Shown piece by piece: positions 1-10,469 of a stretch of DNA of 64,000 nucleotides. The position numbers were made by a program, and so were the translations under genes. Position 1 is the stretch's first letter. Each line of letters begins with the position of its first letter. The notes beneath the pieces are model-generated. The model did not search any database. It was given only the letters and a program-made list of their open reading frames with translations, and was not told where the DNA came from. The DNA lies in NCBI GenBank assembly GCA_016630955.3, contig CM049990.2:992001-1056000 (forward strand), read 5' to 3'. The DNA comes from Didymella arachidicola. Its lineage: Eukaryota; Ascomycota; Dothideomycetes; Pleosporales; Didymellaceae.

Positions 1-1953
1 TGACATTGACCCTACTCAGCAATCAAGTCCTCTCGATGCAAGGCAGAATATTTCGTGTCAGCTTCCTATTGCACAAGCAGAAGCTATTTGTCCGTTCCCG
101 AAATGCGACGACAGACACGTAGCTTGTGGAGATGCCTCGACTGATGCTTTTCTAAGCTATGTCAGCTCAATAACGACTGGACTCGAACAGACAGTTCGGC
201 CAAATACCACATGGTCATCACACTGTAGAGCCATCGATCGCTCTTCACAGCTTTGCGATGCACCAACAGTGATTAGCTTTGTGCCAGAACCAGAGGTCGA
301 TCTTCGCCTGATGGAAAACTTCTGGCAGAACATCCATCCCATATTTCCCCTCCTTCACCGACCAAGTGTGCGACAAGCGTATGAGTTCCTTTGCGAGCCG
401 CACAAAGTTGAATTCCGCATGGGTCAGCAGGAGACCATTATCTCCCAAGCAATCCTGAACATCGTATTTGCCCTTGGCGCCCAATACGACAAACAGATAC
501 CTTCTGATCAGCGCATTACAGCAGCAGACAAGTTCTACCAAAGATCACTCGACTTGGTGTCTTCCAACGCCATTGACAATCCTGCACAGTCGCATGTCCA
601 ATTGTTCCTACTCACAGCTGTTTACCTACATTCTACCGCATACGCGAACCGTTGCTGGGATATGATTCGTGCTGGGCTTCGAGTAGCGATTGGTCTGGGC
701 TTATTTTGAGAAAATAGCACTTTTCACGGTAAGGAATCTCAATTAAAACGTGAAATGAGGCGCAGAATCTGGTTCTGCTGCGTTACTTTGAACAAGTGAG
801 TACATCAACCTCAATCCACTCACACCGATAATCGCTGAACGTTATGTGGAGAATATCAGCAGCGACGTTTGGGCGACCCACGACTTTGCCCAGATCGTGG
901 GCAGTTACGCTTCCCGAAGCAATCGACGACGAGCTGCTTCAGTGTGTAGGCGACAGCTCCCAGTCCCCAGGTCTCCCCTCTTTCATTGAAGGCTTTAGAT
1001 ACTCTCTTGACATCTTTGAAATTTTCGACGACGTTTTAGCTATGACTGATAAACCGCAAGACAGCGAACACGCTGATAAACATGGGGAGCAAGTCAAAAT
1101 CTTTGCACACCAGCTGGTAGAAACCCTGTCATCGAACTCGCGGCTAGAAGATCTGGTGGATAATATGCCAGATCACTTGAAATTATCTCAGAGCCATGCA
1201 GATGTACCGGTCCAGTCCAAGGAAAGGTTTTACATACAAACCCATATTCTGCACTGCAGGTTCGTACCATATCGCGACGGAAGAGTATTTGGTAGCTGAC
1301 TAACTCTACGGATACACTATGTTCGCCTTTTTATCCCCCGGCCATGGATACTTAGACGAGGGAACCCCATCTCCCCAACATCACTTGGTACAAACACTCT
1401 CCAAGAAATTCGAAGCCTCTGCATCTTGACCGTGCAGCAGACTATCGGCATGGTTTACGAGGCCGAGGCACGACGCCCAAAGATGTCAAGCTGGCACACA
1501 GTGTACTGTGAGTAATCCGATGACTTGTGTATAAGAACACTGATCCCTACAGTTCTCTATGCAGCCGCTAGTGTTCTTGTCGCAGCTACTCTCCTGCCTA
1601 AAACCAGCGGGGTCATCGATCTGTCATGCGACCCCTTTCAGGCTTCCTGGCATAAAGCTTTACAGACGCTGAGGAGTAATGAAGTGCAGCTGCAGGCTTC
1701 CTCACAAGCTGTGGAAAAGCTAGAGAGATGCTCTGAAAAGCTCCGCTACGCAACGAGCGACAGTGTTCCAGAAAGTATGTCTTCTTTTTGCTACCAGCAG
1801 GATTCAAAATAATTCTGACTGTTACGTGAAGGCATAGAACCGCCCGAACAGGATGCCCGGTTTGAGGATATGACCCTGTCAAGCACGGGAGGTGATTTTG
1901 ATTGGGCGATTGATTTCGGAAATCTTGGTTCTTTGAGGCCTGATGTCTCTTAG
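1..1953 (+). pseudogene. Fungal-specific transcription factor, 5'-truncated by the window, probably decaying
   Basis: This is the regulatory (Fungal_trans) part of a zinc-cluster transcription factor; the DNA-binding end lies outside the window. The frame is open from base 2. It shows the family hallmarks HPIFPLLHRPS, then KREMRRRIW, then FGRP, and later QEIRSLCI and SSWHTVY. Exons that fit are 2-795, 852-1259, 1311-1507, 1553-1774 and 1832-1953, joined by GT-AG introns with one exception. Two lesions are visible. An in-frame TGA lies at 707-709, between GLGLF and ENSTF, where the frame otherwise runs on. The intron after 1259 has no usable AG: protein alignment demands the junction at 1310/1311, where the bases are CG. 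Such regulators usually control nearby metabolic genes, but no target can be named here. A functional gene with an unusual splice form is possible but less likely. Confidence 0.7.
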
Positions 1954-2235
1954 ATCCAGGGTTCGCGTTTGATGTTCCAACGGGGCAAATCATACATCGA
2001 GGGTGCTTTTCGAAGCGCGCACATTCTGCGCTAATTGCAAGGCCTTTGATCGTGTTCGGCTGCACGTTTCCGTGTTAGTAAGATACTGCTTACTCACTCG
2101 GCATATACAAAGAGCGAGTCTGACGGGTCCATGCTAGCGAGGGTGGGCGTTGTCACAAGGCCTCCAGAGATGCTACTCTATTGCAAGTATGAGAGGGTAC
2201 TTCCGTTGTTCAAGAAACTCAAGAATTCAAGGAAC

Positions 2236-2709
2236 ATGTCCAGCACACCGATTATTCTTTGCACACGCCGACCTGACATCGCGAAGAGTATCGCAAACAG
2301 GTTGCTGCCGGAGTACAAAGGCGACCCCCCGATGAGCCAGCCTTGCATAATCATTGAGAATGCGTGTGCTAATTTACCTCTAGCCGTGCACATTTTCAAC
2401 ACGCCTGAACAGGGACTCGCCCTCATACCGACTCTCCTTAATGCGCAACAGCCGTCACGTACGCAGGTCGATGCGGTCATTGTGAGTGGTGGCTTCAGTG
2501 ACGCGGACTACGATGTCTTCAGGGTGGCTTGTAAGGATGGCAGGTTTGTGCCGTGGTTCAAGGCTGATCGAAGGAATTTTGCGAACATGCCACCACTCGA
2601 TAAGCCTGAGGCATTCGGTGCTCAATCGGCTAGCAGAATTAAAGCGAAGTTGGTAGAGTTGCGAGTGGGACTGGTCGACGGCGCGTCTGATGGAGAGCAT
2701 CTCTTTTGA
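2236..2709 (+). CDS. Conserved-looking hypothetical protein (157 aa)
   Basis: A single open frame begins at the ATG that gives MSSTPIILCTRRP. An upstream in-frame ATG at 2131 would add 35 residues, but they look like leader sequence. The protein is soluble, with an alternating hydrophobic pattern (PIILCTRR near the start, VDAVIVSGGFSDADYD in the middle, FVPWFKADRRNF later) that suggests a Rossmann-like alpha/beta fold. I recognise the style of a small fungal hypothetical family, often annotated as having a nucleotide-binding-like fold, but I cannot assign a reaction. No signal peptide or membrane segment is visible. It follows the decaying regulator on the same strand. Confidence 0.55.
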   Translation: MSSTPIILCTRRPDIAKSIANRLLPEYKGDPPMSQPCIIIENACANLPLAVHIFNTPEQGLALIPTLLNAQQPSRTQVDAVIVSGGFSDADYDVFRVACKDGRFVPWFKADRRNFANMPPLDKPEAFGAQSASRIKAKLVELRVGLVDGASDGEHLF

Positions 2710-3258
2710 GCGACTTCATGACACCTCAGAAAGTGACTGGTCAGGTTTGCGAGAAGTGTGACGAGTCAGCAGTTCGCATGTCCATTAGGGGTCACATGAA
2801 TTTTCTTTGTAGTTCCGATAGCCTGAACCTTTTTGTTGCCGTTCAAGGAAACCTTGAAAGGCGCTGTCGTTCGGATCAGAGCGCAAAAGCCGCCGCTCGG
2901 GACCGCCGCCAGTTGCAAACCTTGGAGGGAGCGGCAAATCAAGCATCGTACGTTCAGAGCGTCTTGATCTTTGTACACGATGAACACCTTTGTTTTCTGT
3001 ACCAGACCATGCACGTGCACTGCGAATGTCTGGATCATACAGACACGAGAGCAATGTTTTGCGGCTCGATCGACTGCTAATCCGGCAACTCCCCACGAAA
3101 CCTTCTCCACGAACCGCATGAATTATGCAAGAGTGCGCAGTTTCATTGATCCAGCTACCCTTGACACGTTAACGTGTACTGCTTTGCGGACCGGGCGCCA
3201 CTTTCCGCGCTGACTAAGTCTCGGACGTGAAAGGCACCTCCATTGACGTCTCGCCAAA
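2710..3258. other. Intergenic stretch, no supported gene
   Basis: Several short open frames occur on both strands, but none shows a family motif, splice structure or coding-like composition. It may contain the promoter side of the ankyrin relic that follows. Confidence 0.5.
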
Positions 3259-4523
3259 GTGAAGACTCATTCCCATCTCCTCGGTCAGGTAGCGCACAGC
3301 AATGGGATCTTACATCTCGAAAGAAACAATTACGATGGAAAGGTTTTGAAAAAAGAAGCTCCGCGGGTCGAGGAGCCCTACGATGCTTTGCCGGTTCACA
3401 AGGCAGCAAAAGAAGGCTACATTTCGAATCTCGCATCCCTTGTACACTCTGTCAACAACATCAACTTTTACGACAACTATGGCGAATGTACATCAATTCA
3501 TCTTGCTATACAAAATGACCACCCTGAGGCTGTTAAGATACTGCTCAAAGCTGGAGCGGATCCAGAGCAACTTGATTATTCAGACACATCACTCGATCCT
3601 CCGCGCACCACGCTTGACCTCTCAGCCGGGCTCGAATCATGCGAGTTGTTCAAGATCATAATCAACCATGGAGTCGTGGTGTCGCTATCCTCTCTTGTTT
3701 TGGCAGCATCGTTGAATCAGACAGACATAAACCGCTTCGCGATGAGACGCGAAAATGTTTGCTTACAGCTTCGGTGCCAGCTGCACAAAGTTGGAACTCA
3801 GAAGCTGTCGCACTACTTCTTACGAACGTCACTGGTTTTCCGATCTTGAAGATAGGTCTTGTCTGACAGACACTTTTTTCATGGCTCTAGATGAGTACTG
3901 TTGCGACCGCTTTTGTCGCGAACAGCTTATCAAAGTAGCCCGGACAAGTACGCCAATTTGCACCACTCTACCTTACTCAAAAGCGACCGATTGCATACTA
4001 TCCCTGAAGCCTTGGAGCAGATGACTCGGACAGGGACGAACAAGGAAGAAGGCCCCTGCACACGGCATGTCTTGAAGTACGCGCAGATGTTGTGGATTTT
4101 CTGATCTCTCGCGGAGCAAGCGTGAACGAACTTGCCACAGATAACCAATGGACACCACTACATTTTGCCACTTGCGGAGCTCATCATTTGAGTGCACCTG
4201 TGTCTGTGCCAGAAGAGTCATGGGCCACAGCGACATCGATTTCTCAACTCCAAATCGCCCAAATTCTCCTAAAACATGGTGTGAGTAACCAAGCCACCGC
4301 ATCTGATGGGCGAACAGACCTCCATGGCACAGCAGAGAAGGGTGCCATAGAGCTTATCCGCTTTCTGTTCGAGCTGGGTGCGAATGCCAATGCTACTACT
4401 ACAATATCAGAAGAAACCGTGCTACACAAGGTCATGTCCAGCAATTCTATTTACGCGCCCACAGAGCCTCAAATATCGGCCTTGAGAGAGCTTCTGCTGG
4501 ACCACGGGGCAATGTTACAGTAG
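3259..4523 (+). pseudogene. Ankyrin-repeat protein, frameshifted relic
   Basis: Ankyrin-like repeats are readable at both ends. Near the start come LPVHKAAKEGY, TSIHLAIQNDHPEAVKILLKAGADP and FKIIINHGV. Near the end come RRPLHTACLEVRADVVDFLISRGASV, TPLHFATCGA, QIAQILLKHGV, DLHGTAEKGAIELIRFLFELGANANA and LRELLLDHGA. Between about 3720 and 4050 the readable protein moves through the three frames in turn, with switches near 3730, 3840, 3940 and 4030. No GT-AG intron fits these switches. The 3' end terminates cleanly at 4521-4523. Ankyrin proteins of this kind are scaffolds or parts of fungal self-recognition proteins; this copy cannot make one continuous product. Neighbouring housekeeping genes have intact frames, which argues against general sequencing error. 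Confidence 0.65.
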
Positions 4524-5659
4524 TGGACACTTACTCGAGGCGAAGATTGTATGGTAACAACGTAGACCGATCGAGAGAATAGTTAGAACTTGTCAGAATG
4601 CCTTTGCTGACGAGACATACCTCCAGTGTTCGATATGTATTCGCCGAACGTTCAAATCAGAGGTGTTTCAACCCCAGATTCAAGAGAGGAGAAAGGTACG
4701 TGTATCAAGAGACATGATAACCGTGGATTGGCCGAACAACAGGATTACAAGAGACACCCTGCCTCATATCTACGAATCGTGTTTGGACTCCTTCGGTCAC
4801 GGCTCGTAAACTGGTGCCAGATCATCAGCGTATTTGCTTACATGCATATCCAGCATAAAATCGGACACGTCCTTTTTTTCTCATCTCTACCAACGTGCAT
4901 GAAGATGGGGGTAAGCAGCCTCGTAGGATATCTGCAGCAGCAGGAGCCGCTCCAGAATTGGCAGTACGAATGTTGCAGTTCTTGATGGTATCCCATCACC
5001 GAATGATTGTGGGCCAGAGAGTTCACTAGGAACTACGTCAGGCGCCTCAACACCGAGAATAGATGTCCACTATGAGCAGTTAACACCCTTAGTTTCATCT
5101 CGCAAATATACCTCAGACGATCATGAACAGGGCTGCGATCGGCTCGAACCAGTAGCTCGGACTGCCAAGCCATCCGATCGGAGCCCGATGCGGTAAACTA
5201 TCACTGCATCGCACGAGCCTTTCGAGTTACGTTCTAGTCAGGACGCAATCTATTGCAGCATCAGAATCAAGTAGACTGTCGCTTTTTTCGAGGCCGAACG
5301 GTCGGGAAAGTGAGTGTCGCAAGGCTAGCCATGCTCTTCGGGCCTCCTCTACAGTGTTTTCCGTGAAAGCTGTAGGTTCATCGACGTGGGAGGTTGATCA
5401 CTCAGTCGAAACATGAATACATCTTGTCGTCAGCGATGCGGCTGTGCAAAGAGATCATGAAGCGATTGCACACAAGTGCCGTCGCTCTGCATCTATATCT
5501 TCGACCGCACCACTAAGCACACCTGCATCGCCTTTCCGTACGCAATACTACCAGTATCTCAACAGACTCACAATCAAAGCGTTCGATATCGCGCTGTCTA
5601 TTCTCTGACAGTACTAATCCATCATACAAGCACAAGCCGTTATTTGGTGTCACGAAACG
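4524..5659. other. Intergenic or relic DNA
   Basis: No complete gene is supported. A short stretch near 4715-4800 on the plus strand reads VDWPNNRITRDTLPHIY, which faintly resembles the start of fungal hydrolase/recognition proteins. A stop-free stretch without a start codon runs about 4925-5196. Both may be debris of an accessory gene. The 3' end is the promoter side of the RTA1 gene. Confidence 0.35.
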
Positions 5660-5663
5660 ATGA

Positions 5664-6581
5664 CGATCCCACCTCCCGCGCCTTTGCACAGAAGTCACAC
5701 CAGACTGCCCCGTTGAAGGCACCATTTACGGATACTACCCATCACTCGGGTGGAACGCCGGGTATGCCACCTTCTTCGGTCTCGCTCTGGTCGTCCACAT
5801 TATTCTCGGCGTACATTACAAAACATGGAGTTACTGCGCCGCGATGTCACTAGGGTGCATTGGAGAGGTAGTCGGATACATAGGGCGGGTAATGATGTGG
5901 GACAACCCATTCTCTGAAGCTGGTTTCCAGATGCAGATTTGTTGTCTGATCATTGCGCCCGCATTCATCTCCGCGGCTATCTACCTTATGCTGAAACACG
6001 TCGTGCACAGCTTTGGCGAGAGCTGGTCCCGAATCAAGTCGAGCTGGTACACGTGGATCTTCATCGGCTTCGACTTATTATCCTTGGTGCTGCAGGGACC
6101 AGGAGGTGGTATTGCTGCTACAGCTGATTTTGGCTCCGACCTACAAGATGTTGGCACCAATCTCATGCTTACGGGCGTCGTCTGGCAGGTTGTTTGTCTT
6201 ACGTTCTTCGGATACTTCCTGAGCGAGTACCTGGTGCGGACTCATCGGCATCGCAATGAGATTGGAGGCGATGGTATCGAGCTTCTCCATGATCGGAAGT
6301 TCCAGCTCTTCGTCGGAGCGATCATCACGGCCTACGTCACACTCCTCGCCCGTTGCGCGTACCGCATCCCAGAGCTCTCGGGGGGTTGGAGAAGCGAGCT
6401 CATGAGAGATGAAGTGGAATTCATTGTTCTGGAAGGTGCGATGATTGTCATTGCTGTTGTTGCTCTGACTGTCTTCCATCCGGGGTATTGCTTTCCCATG
6501 TTAGCAACCGGCAAGCGATCGGAGGGCTTGAAGAGTTTTACCGATGTTGATGAGGATATTAGACTGGGCAGCACTGCTTGA
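5664..6581 (+). CDS. RTA1-like multi-pass membrane protein
   Basis: RTA1-family proteins are fungal seven-helix plasma or vacuolar membrane proteins linked to lipid translocation and resistance to toxic lipids. The segment TEVTPDCPVE, then GYYPSLGWNAGYATFFG, then GEVVGYIGRV and the glycine-rich LQGPGGGIAATADF are typical. Hydrophobic stretches follow in the right order: around AYATFFGLALVV, ICCLIIAPAFISAAIY, the LLSLVLQG region, LMLTGVVWQVVCLTFFGYF, FVGAIITAYVTLL and GAMIVIAVVALTVF. The start is unclear. The natural ATG (5660, reading MTIPPPAP) is one base out of frame with the rest, and the coding frame is closed upstream by a TGA at 5661. Either a small frameshift lies near 5665-5690, or an upstream exon is spliced in. 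The end at 6579-6581 is clear. Confidence 0.75.
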   Translation, partial: RSHLPRLCTEVTPDCPVEGTIYGYYPSLGWNAGYATFFGLALVVHIILGVHYKTWSYCAAMSLGCIGEVVGYIGRVMMWDNPFSEAGFQMQICCLIIAPAFISAAIYLMLKHVVHSFGESWSRIKSSWYTWIFIGFDLLSLVLQGPGGGIAATADFGSDLQDVGTNLMLTGVVWQVVCLTFFGYFLSEYLVRTHRHRNEIGGDGIELLHDRKFQLFVGAIITAYVTLLARCAYRIPELSGGWRSELMRDEVEFIVLEGAMIVIAVVALTVFHPGYCFPMLATGKRSEGLKSFTDVDEDIRLGSTA

Positions 6582-7391
6582 TGGGGAAATCGGGCCCTTG
6601 TGTGTTCTGCGGGCGAATTCTTGGTGGACAACGATGAACTAATTGGAATCTCGATATGTATATTGACGAATGATACAAATTTACTTAACCTTTTGATCTA
6701 GTACATTGTATCCGCAACATCTAGCCATGAAACCCAATACATCCTCGCAAGGCTACCTCAGCTCCCTGACCGCTTATCGCACGCTACGAATGCGACCTCT
6801 CCCTGACACAGAGATAACAGTGCAGCATATCATCGTGTTGAGCGTCACCCGCGAAATTAGTGGAAGTTTATTGACATGCAGGAGCGTACTTGAAATAGAG
6901 AAAAACGACTACGGCTTTCTGTGCTCTGGTCTGCATAACACGAGTCAGAGACACTCGGTGGTAACACTCGCCGTGCGTGCTGGAAAGCTTGATCAGCCCC
7001 ACCAGCTTGGGGTGACAGATGACAGTCTATGTCTCCAGGAAATGACGGGAGTGATATCTGGTCAGCAGATCTCGAACTCAACTGGAGGCTGTCTCCGCAC
7101 ATCGCTGCCCCAAAGGTACACAAAAGGGTCTTAGCTGAACGATCGCTCGTATGCTGCAGAGGAAAAGTAGGTTCACTTCTGGAATTTCCTGTGCAACACC
7201 CTTATAAGTGAAAATCCGGAATGGGCGAGAAGCCATGAGTGCTGCACAAGAGTGAAAGCGTCCCGTAGTGAATTCTTAAGAAGAGTCCTGATGGGCGCGC
7301 CGCGTTCAGTCTCAACATTTACAGTGTAGCCATATCAATGGCTCAACGAACAAAGCACTGGACTGGTGATTCCGTATAATATTGAACATGG
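6582..7391. other. Intergenic stretch before a hairpin repeat
   Basis: Only short, unsupported open frames are present. No promoter or terminator can be assigned with confidence. The stretch leads into the first 87-bp inverted-repeat element at 7392. Confidence 0.5.
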
Positions 7392-7478
7392 TACGAAGAA
7401 TCCCGTTTTTTCTGAGGAATTACCTCCGCGTGCACGGGCGCCGAACATGATTCCTCAAAAGAAACGGGATTCTTCGTA
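7392..7478. repeat. 87-bp palindromic hairpin element, copy 1
   Basis: The two ends form near-perfect 30-nt inverted arms starting TACGAAGAATCCCG and ending CGGGATTCTTCGTA, around a GC-rich centre containing CGTGCACG. A second copy of the same length lies at 12503-12589, with 5 differences in 87 bases. If the outer TA dinucleotides are target duplications, the element begins CGAAGAATCC, as in a Tc1/mariner-type miniature element. An RNA hairpin gene is the alternative reading. Confidence 0.8.
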
Positions 7479-7720
7479 CTGGTCTTGCCTGTGGAGACAG
7501 CATGGATTCGTTGGCGATCACCGCGCCGGGGGAAGATCGTGTCTTGCTGAGCGGGGTAGCGACATTTGAGGCTAGATAGGAAATTGGTATCTTGATCAAC
7601 GTGCATCTAACTACGCTAGAAACGCCAGCGTTACAACATTGTGCATAAAATTCATCAACATCCTTCCATCCCGCATCATCGGGCGGGGAAACAGCGACTC
7701 TAGTTCGGCACTAGGCCTAT

Positions 7721-9939
7721 TTAAGCACCTGCCCTGAACACAACACTGCCTCCATGTCGCATTCTTATCGTTTCTCTGGCCGCCATGACATGCAATGCGC
7801 GCGCGAGCGCTTGCTCAGAGTATCCCTTTCCATCCACAAACTCCCGCTTGAGCGAGGACAAGTTGACCTGCCACCCAATGGGCATACGTCTTCTCAACTC
7901 CTCTTCCACCTTGTTCGTTTCGTCCATAAGCTCTTTCGAGCTCTGACCCTCACCTTGTGTAACTGCATCCATAGTAGAAGCAAGGAACAGCCTGATCGCT
8001 TCATCAACATGGCTCTCATCCGCGATAGGACTCAGACTAAGCTTAGCCAGCGACTCTGTGATACGAATGATAGCCTCCAACTGGCGAACTGTGATCGGGA
8101 TGCTGCTACGCTGGTTGGCGTTCACTTCGGATGCATGCACTTGTCTCCTGATGCTGACGAAGTGCGAGCTCAATTTCTCTGCTGCTTCTGGCGAAAGGCG
8201 AGGCGCGCACTTCTGCCTGCAGTATGTGATGTAGCGTTTCATCTTCTCGATCGGAATCTCAGCCTGGACCTGTTCTTCGACGCCGCGCCCACCCATCGCA
8301 ATGCCCATGACGTGTTTTGCGATGCGCTCGTCGCGGCTGCGGTCATGGTCATCGCGGACAATGAAGATCATGTCGAAACGTGACAGAATGGTCGTTTGGA
8401 AGTCGATATTCTCGCCGGGTGTCTTCATGTCGTCATAGCGTCCGAAGATGGGATTAGCTGCGGCTAACACCGATGTTCTTGAGTTCAAGATAGTTGTTAT
8501 ACCGGCTTTTGCGATGGAAATAGTCTGCTGTTCCATGGCTTCGTGGATGGCCACTCTGTCCTCGTCCCTCATCTTGTCGAACTCGTCAATGCATACCACA
8601 CCGCCGTCTGCAAGCACCATGGCACCACCTTCGAGGTAGAATTCTCGTGTCGTGTGGTCACGTTGGACGGATGCTGTCAAACCGGCCGCAGACGAACCCT
8701 TTCCAGAAGTGTAGATGGCGATTGGTGATACCTTCTCGACGAATTTCAGCAATTGCGATTTGGCGGTACCTGGGTCACCCAAGAGCAGCACATTGATGTC
8801 GCCACGAAGCTTCATGCCATCTGGCAAAATCTTCTTGGAGCCACCCATCAGCAGGCAGGCAATGGCCTTCTTGATGTCCTCGTTTCCGTAGATGGAGGGC
8901 GCAATGCACTTGGCAAACACCGAGTAGATGTCTGGTCGCCGGCTCATCTCCAGGAACTCCTGCTCTTCCTCTTCTGTGAAGACAGCGTTGCCTTTGTTTG
9001 TGTGATCGACGTCTGCATGCAGACCGACTGCTCGAATGTAGGGGTTGCGAATGGCGACTGCGGCGCTGGAGGATTTCTTCGAGCCCTTTTGCTGGTAGAT
9101 CGAGAAGATGCCCATAACCGTGCATCGTGTACCGGGAACGACTCTATTGGCGAGGTATCGGTCTGCGGAGATCATGATGTGTCGCGGCAACTCTCCAACA
9201 GGCACCTGATCTGGTGCTTCTTGTAGCTTCAGCACTTGCTGATCGATGAATTGACAGCGCTCGTGCATGACATAGTATGGATCCAGAGGGCACTTGTCCT
9301 CGCCTTCACCAGCCTGTCGCGCACATGTACGTGGCAGCGAAACACCAGCAAAGCCGCCGGAAACCGGAAGCATCTCTTCATGCTGGCAGTTCCGACAGCG
9401 TATGGCAAGTACTGTAGATTTCGAGGATAGTGTGGAGGCGCCAATGATGATACCTGGAATGCGCACGAGGTGGGAGACGTTGTTCGCTGTGAGGTCGCGG
9501 ATGGACAGCTCCGAGGCAGACGAGTGGAGGAGCAGCTGGTGTTCGGGAAGCTTGATGTTCCTTTGCGAGGGGTAAACGATGCGCTGTGTGCATGTCTTAA
9601 GTGCCGCTTCAAACTTTGCCATATCAGCTACTACGTCTCACGAGATTTACTTGGTAAGCTTACCAAAGGGATTACTTCGGCAGGGTCTTGCTGGAGCTTA
9701 TGTGCAAGCTCCTCGTCGTATGAAATCAAATGCGCAATGTCGATATCGCAGTAGTATTGTTTCACGAGTACGTTCTCGCGTATCTGATCTCTGTAGAGGA
9801 AGACGTTGTCGAGGTGGAAGTCCATGATGAAGTCGACCAGCTGTTGCTGGACGCGCGACGGGGTGGTGCCATCTTGCCTTTCGTCGCCCGCCTGGCTGCC
9901 GAAGATGCTGATTGAGTATGCTGTCTGTCTGTCCGCCAT
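7721..9939 (-). CDS. MCM5: DNA replication licensing helicase subunit Mcm5
   Basis: Mcm5 is one of six subunits of the MCM2-7 ring that unwinds DNA at replication origins in the nucleus. Two exons encode 722 residues, the usual family length: 9664-9939 and 7721-9613, with a 50-bp intron at 9614-9663. The N-terminus MADRQTAYSISIF fits Mcm5. A zinc-binding set is seen at about C165, C168, C189 and C200. The AAA+ core has Walker A GDPGTAKS near 371-378, Walker B CIDEFD near 433-438 and the arginine finger SRFD near 503-506. The C-terminal winged-helix part follows. The gene is intact although accessory and decaying sequences lie on both sides. Assignment to Mcm5 rather than another MCM rests on the N-terminal sequence and on the NPIFGRYDDMK segment. 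Confidence 0.97.
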
Positions 9940-10469
9940 GGTGTGTGCTGCTGTATGCGAGGGGTTGAGCGGAGGAAAAGTGGGCGGTCGAAGCGCGTCT
10001 CCCGGACGACGCACGCGTCTCTCGTGTCACGCTAAAATTCAATTAAACCCTAATACGGTTAGATATCTCCGTCGAGCCTGCCTTCCGAAGGTGGGCAACC
10101 ACTGGCTCTGGAAAGAATCCAACGGTAACGATATTTGTTCAGGCTATCATGCATCCATTGGATTACCTTTAACCGGAAACTCTACAGTAGAAAAGCTCAT
10201 CTCCTGTGAGGTCATCATTAGGGTAGCTCAAGCAGAGACAGGCGGGACTCATTTTCGTAAGACCTGGAACCTTTCAATGGCTCTGCTGAGTACAAGCGTT
10301 CAACTCACCAGATAGTAAGATAGCCTCCCACGAGATGGTTACCAAACTTCATAGCATAAGTTCCTGGTATGATTCAGACTAGCGTGTTTATTGCAAGATC
10401 CAAGTGGATCAGGCTACGCAGAGAAATCCCAGCGCGGCAGGTCTTGCAACAGCAGCTCATAATTCGACC
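9940..10469. other. MCM5 upstream region
   Basis: This contains the promoter side of MCM5 (transcribed to the left) and the 3' side of the DUF6536 relic. I see no gene, repeat or clear regulatory motif. Confidence 0.5.

Noticed and set aside
4660..4700. A shared 18-mer between 4666 and 40735
   Set aside because: The similarity ends abruptly on both sides and has no repeat structure, so chance or a very short relic is more likely than a mobile element.
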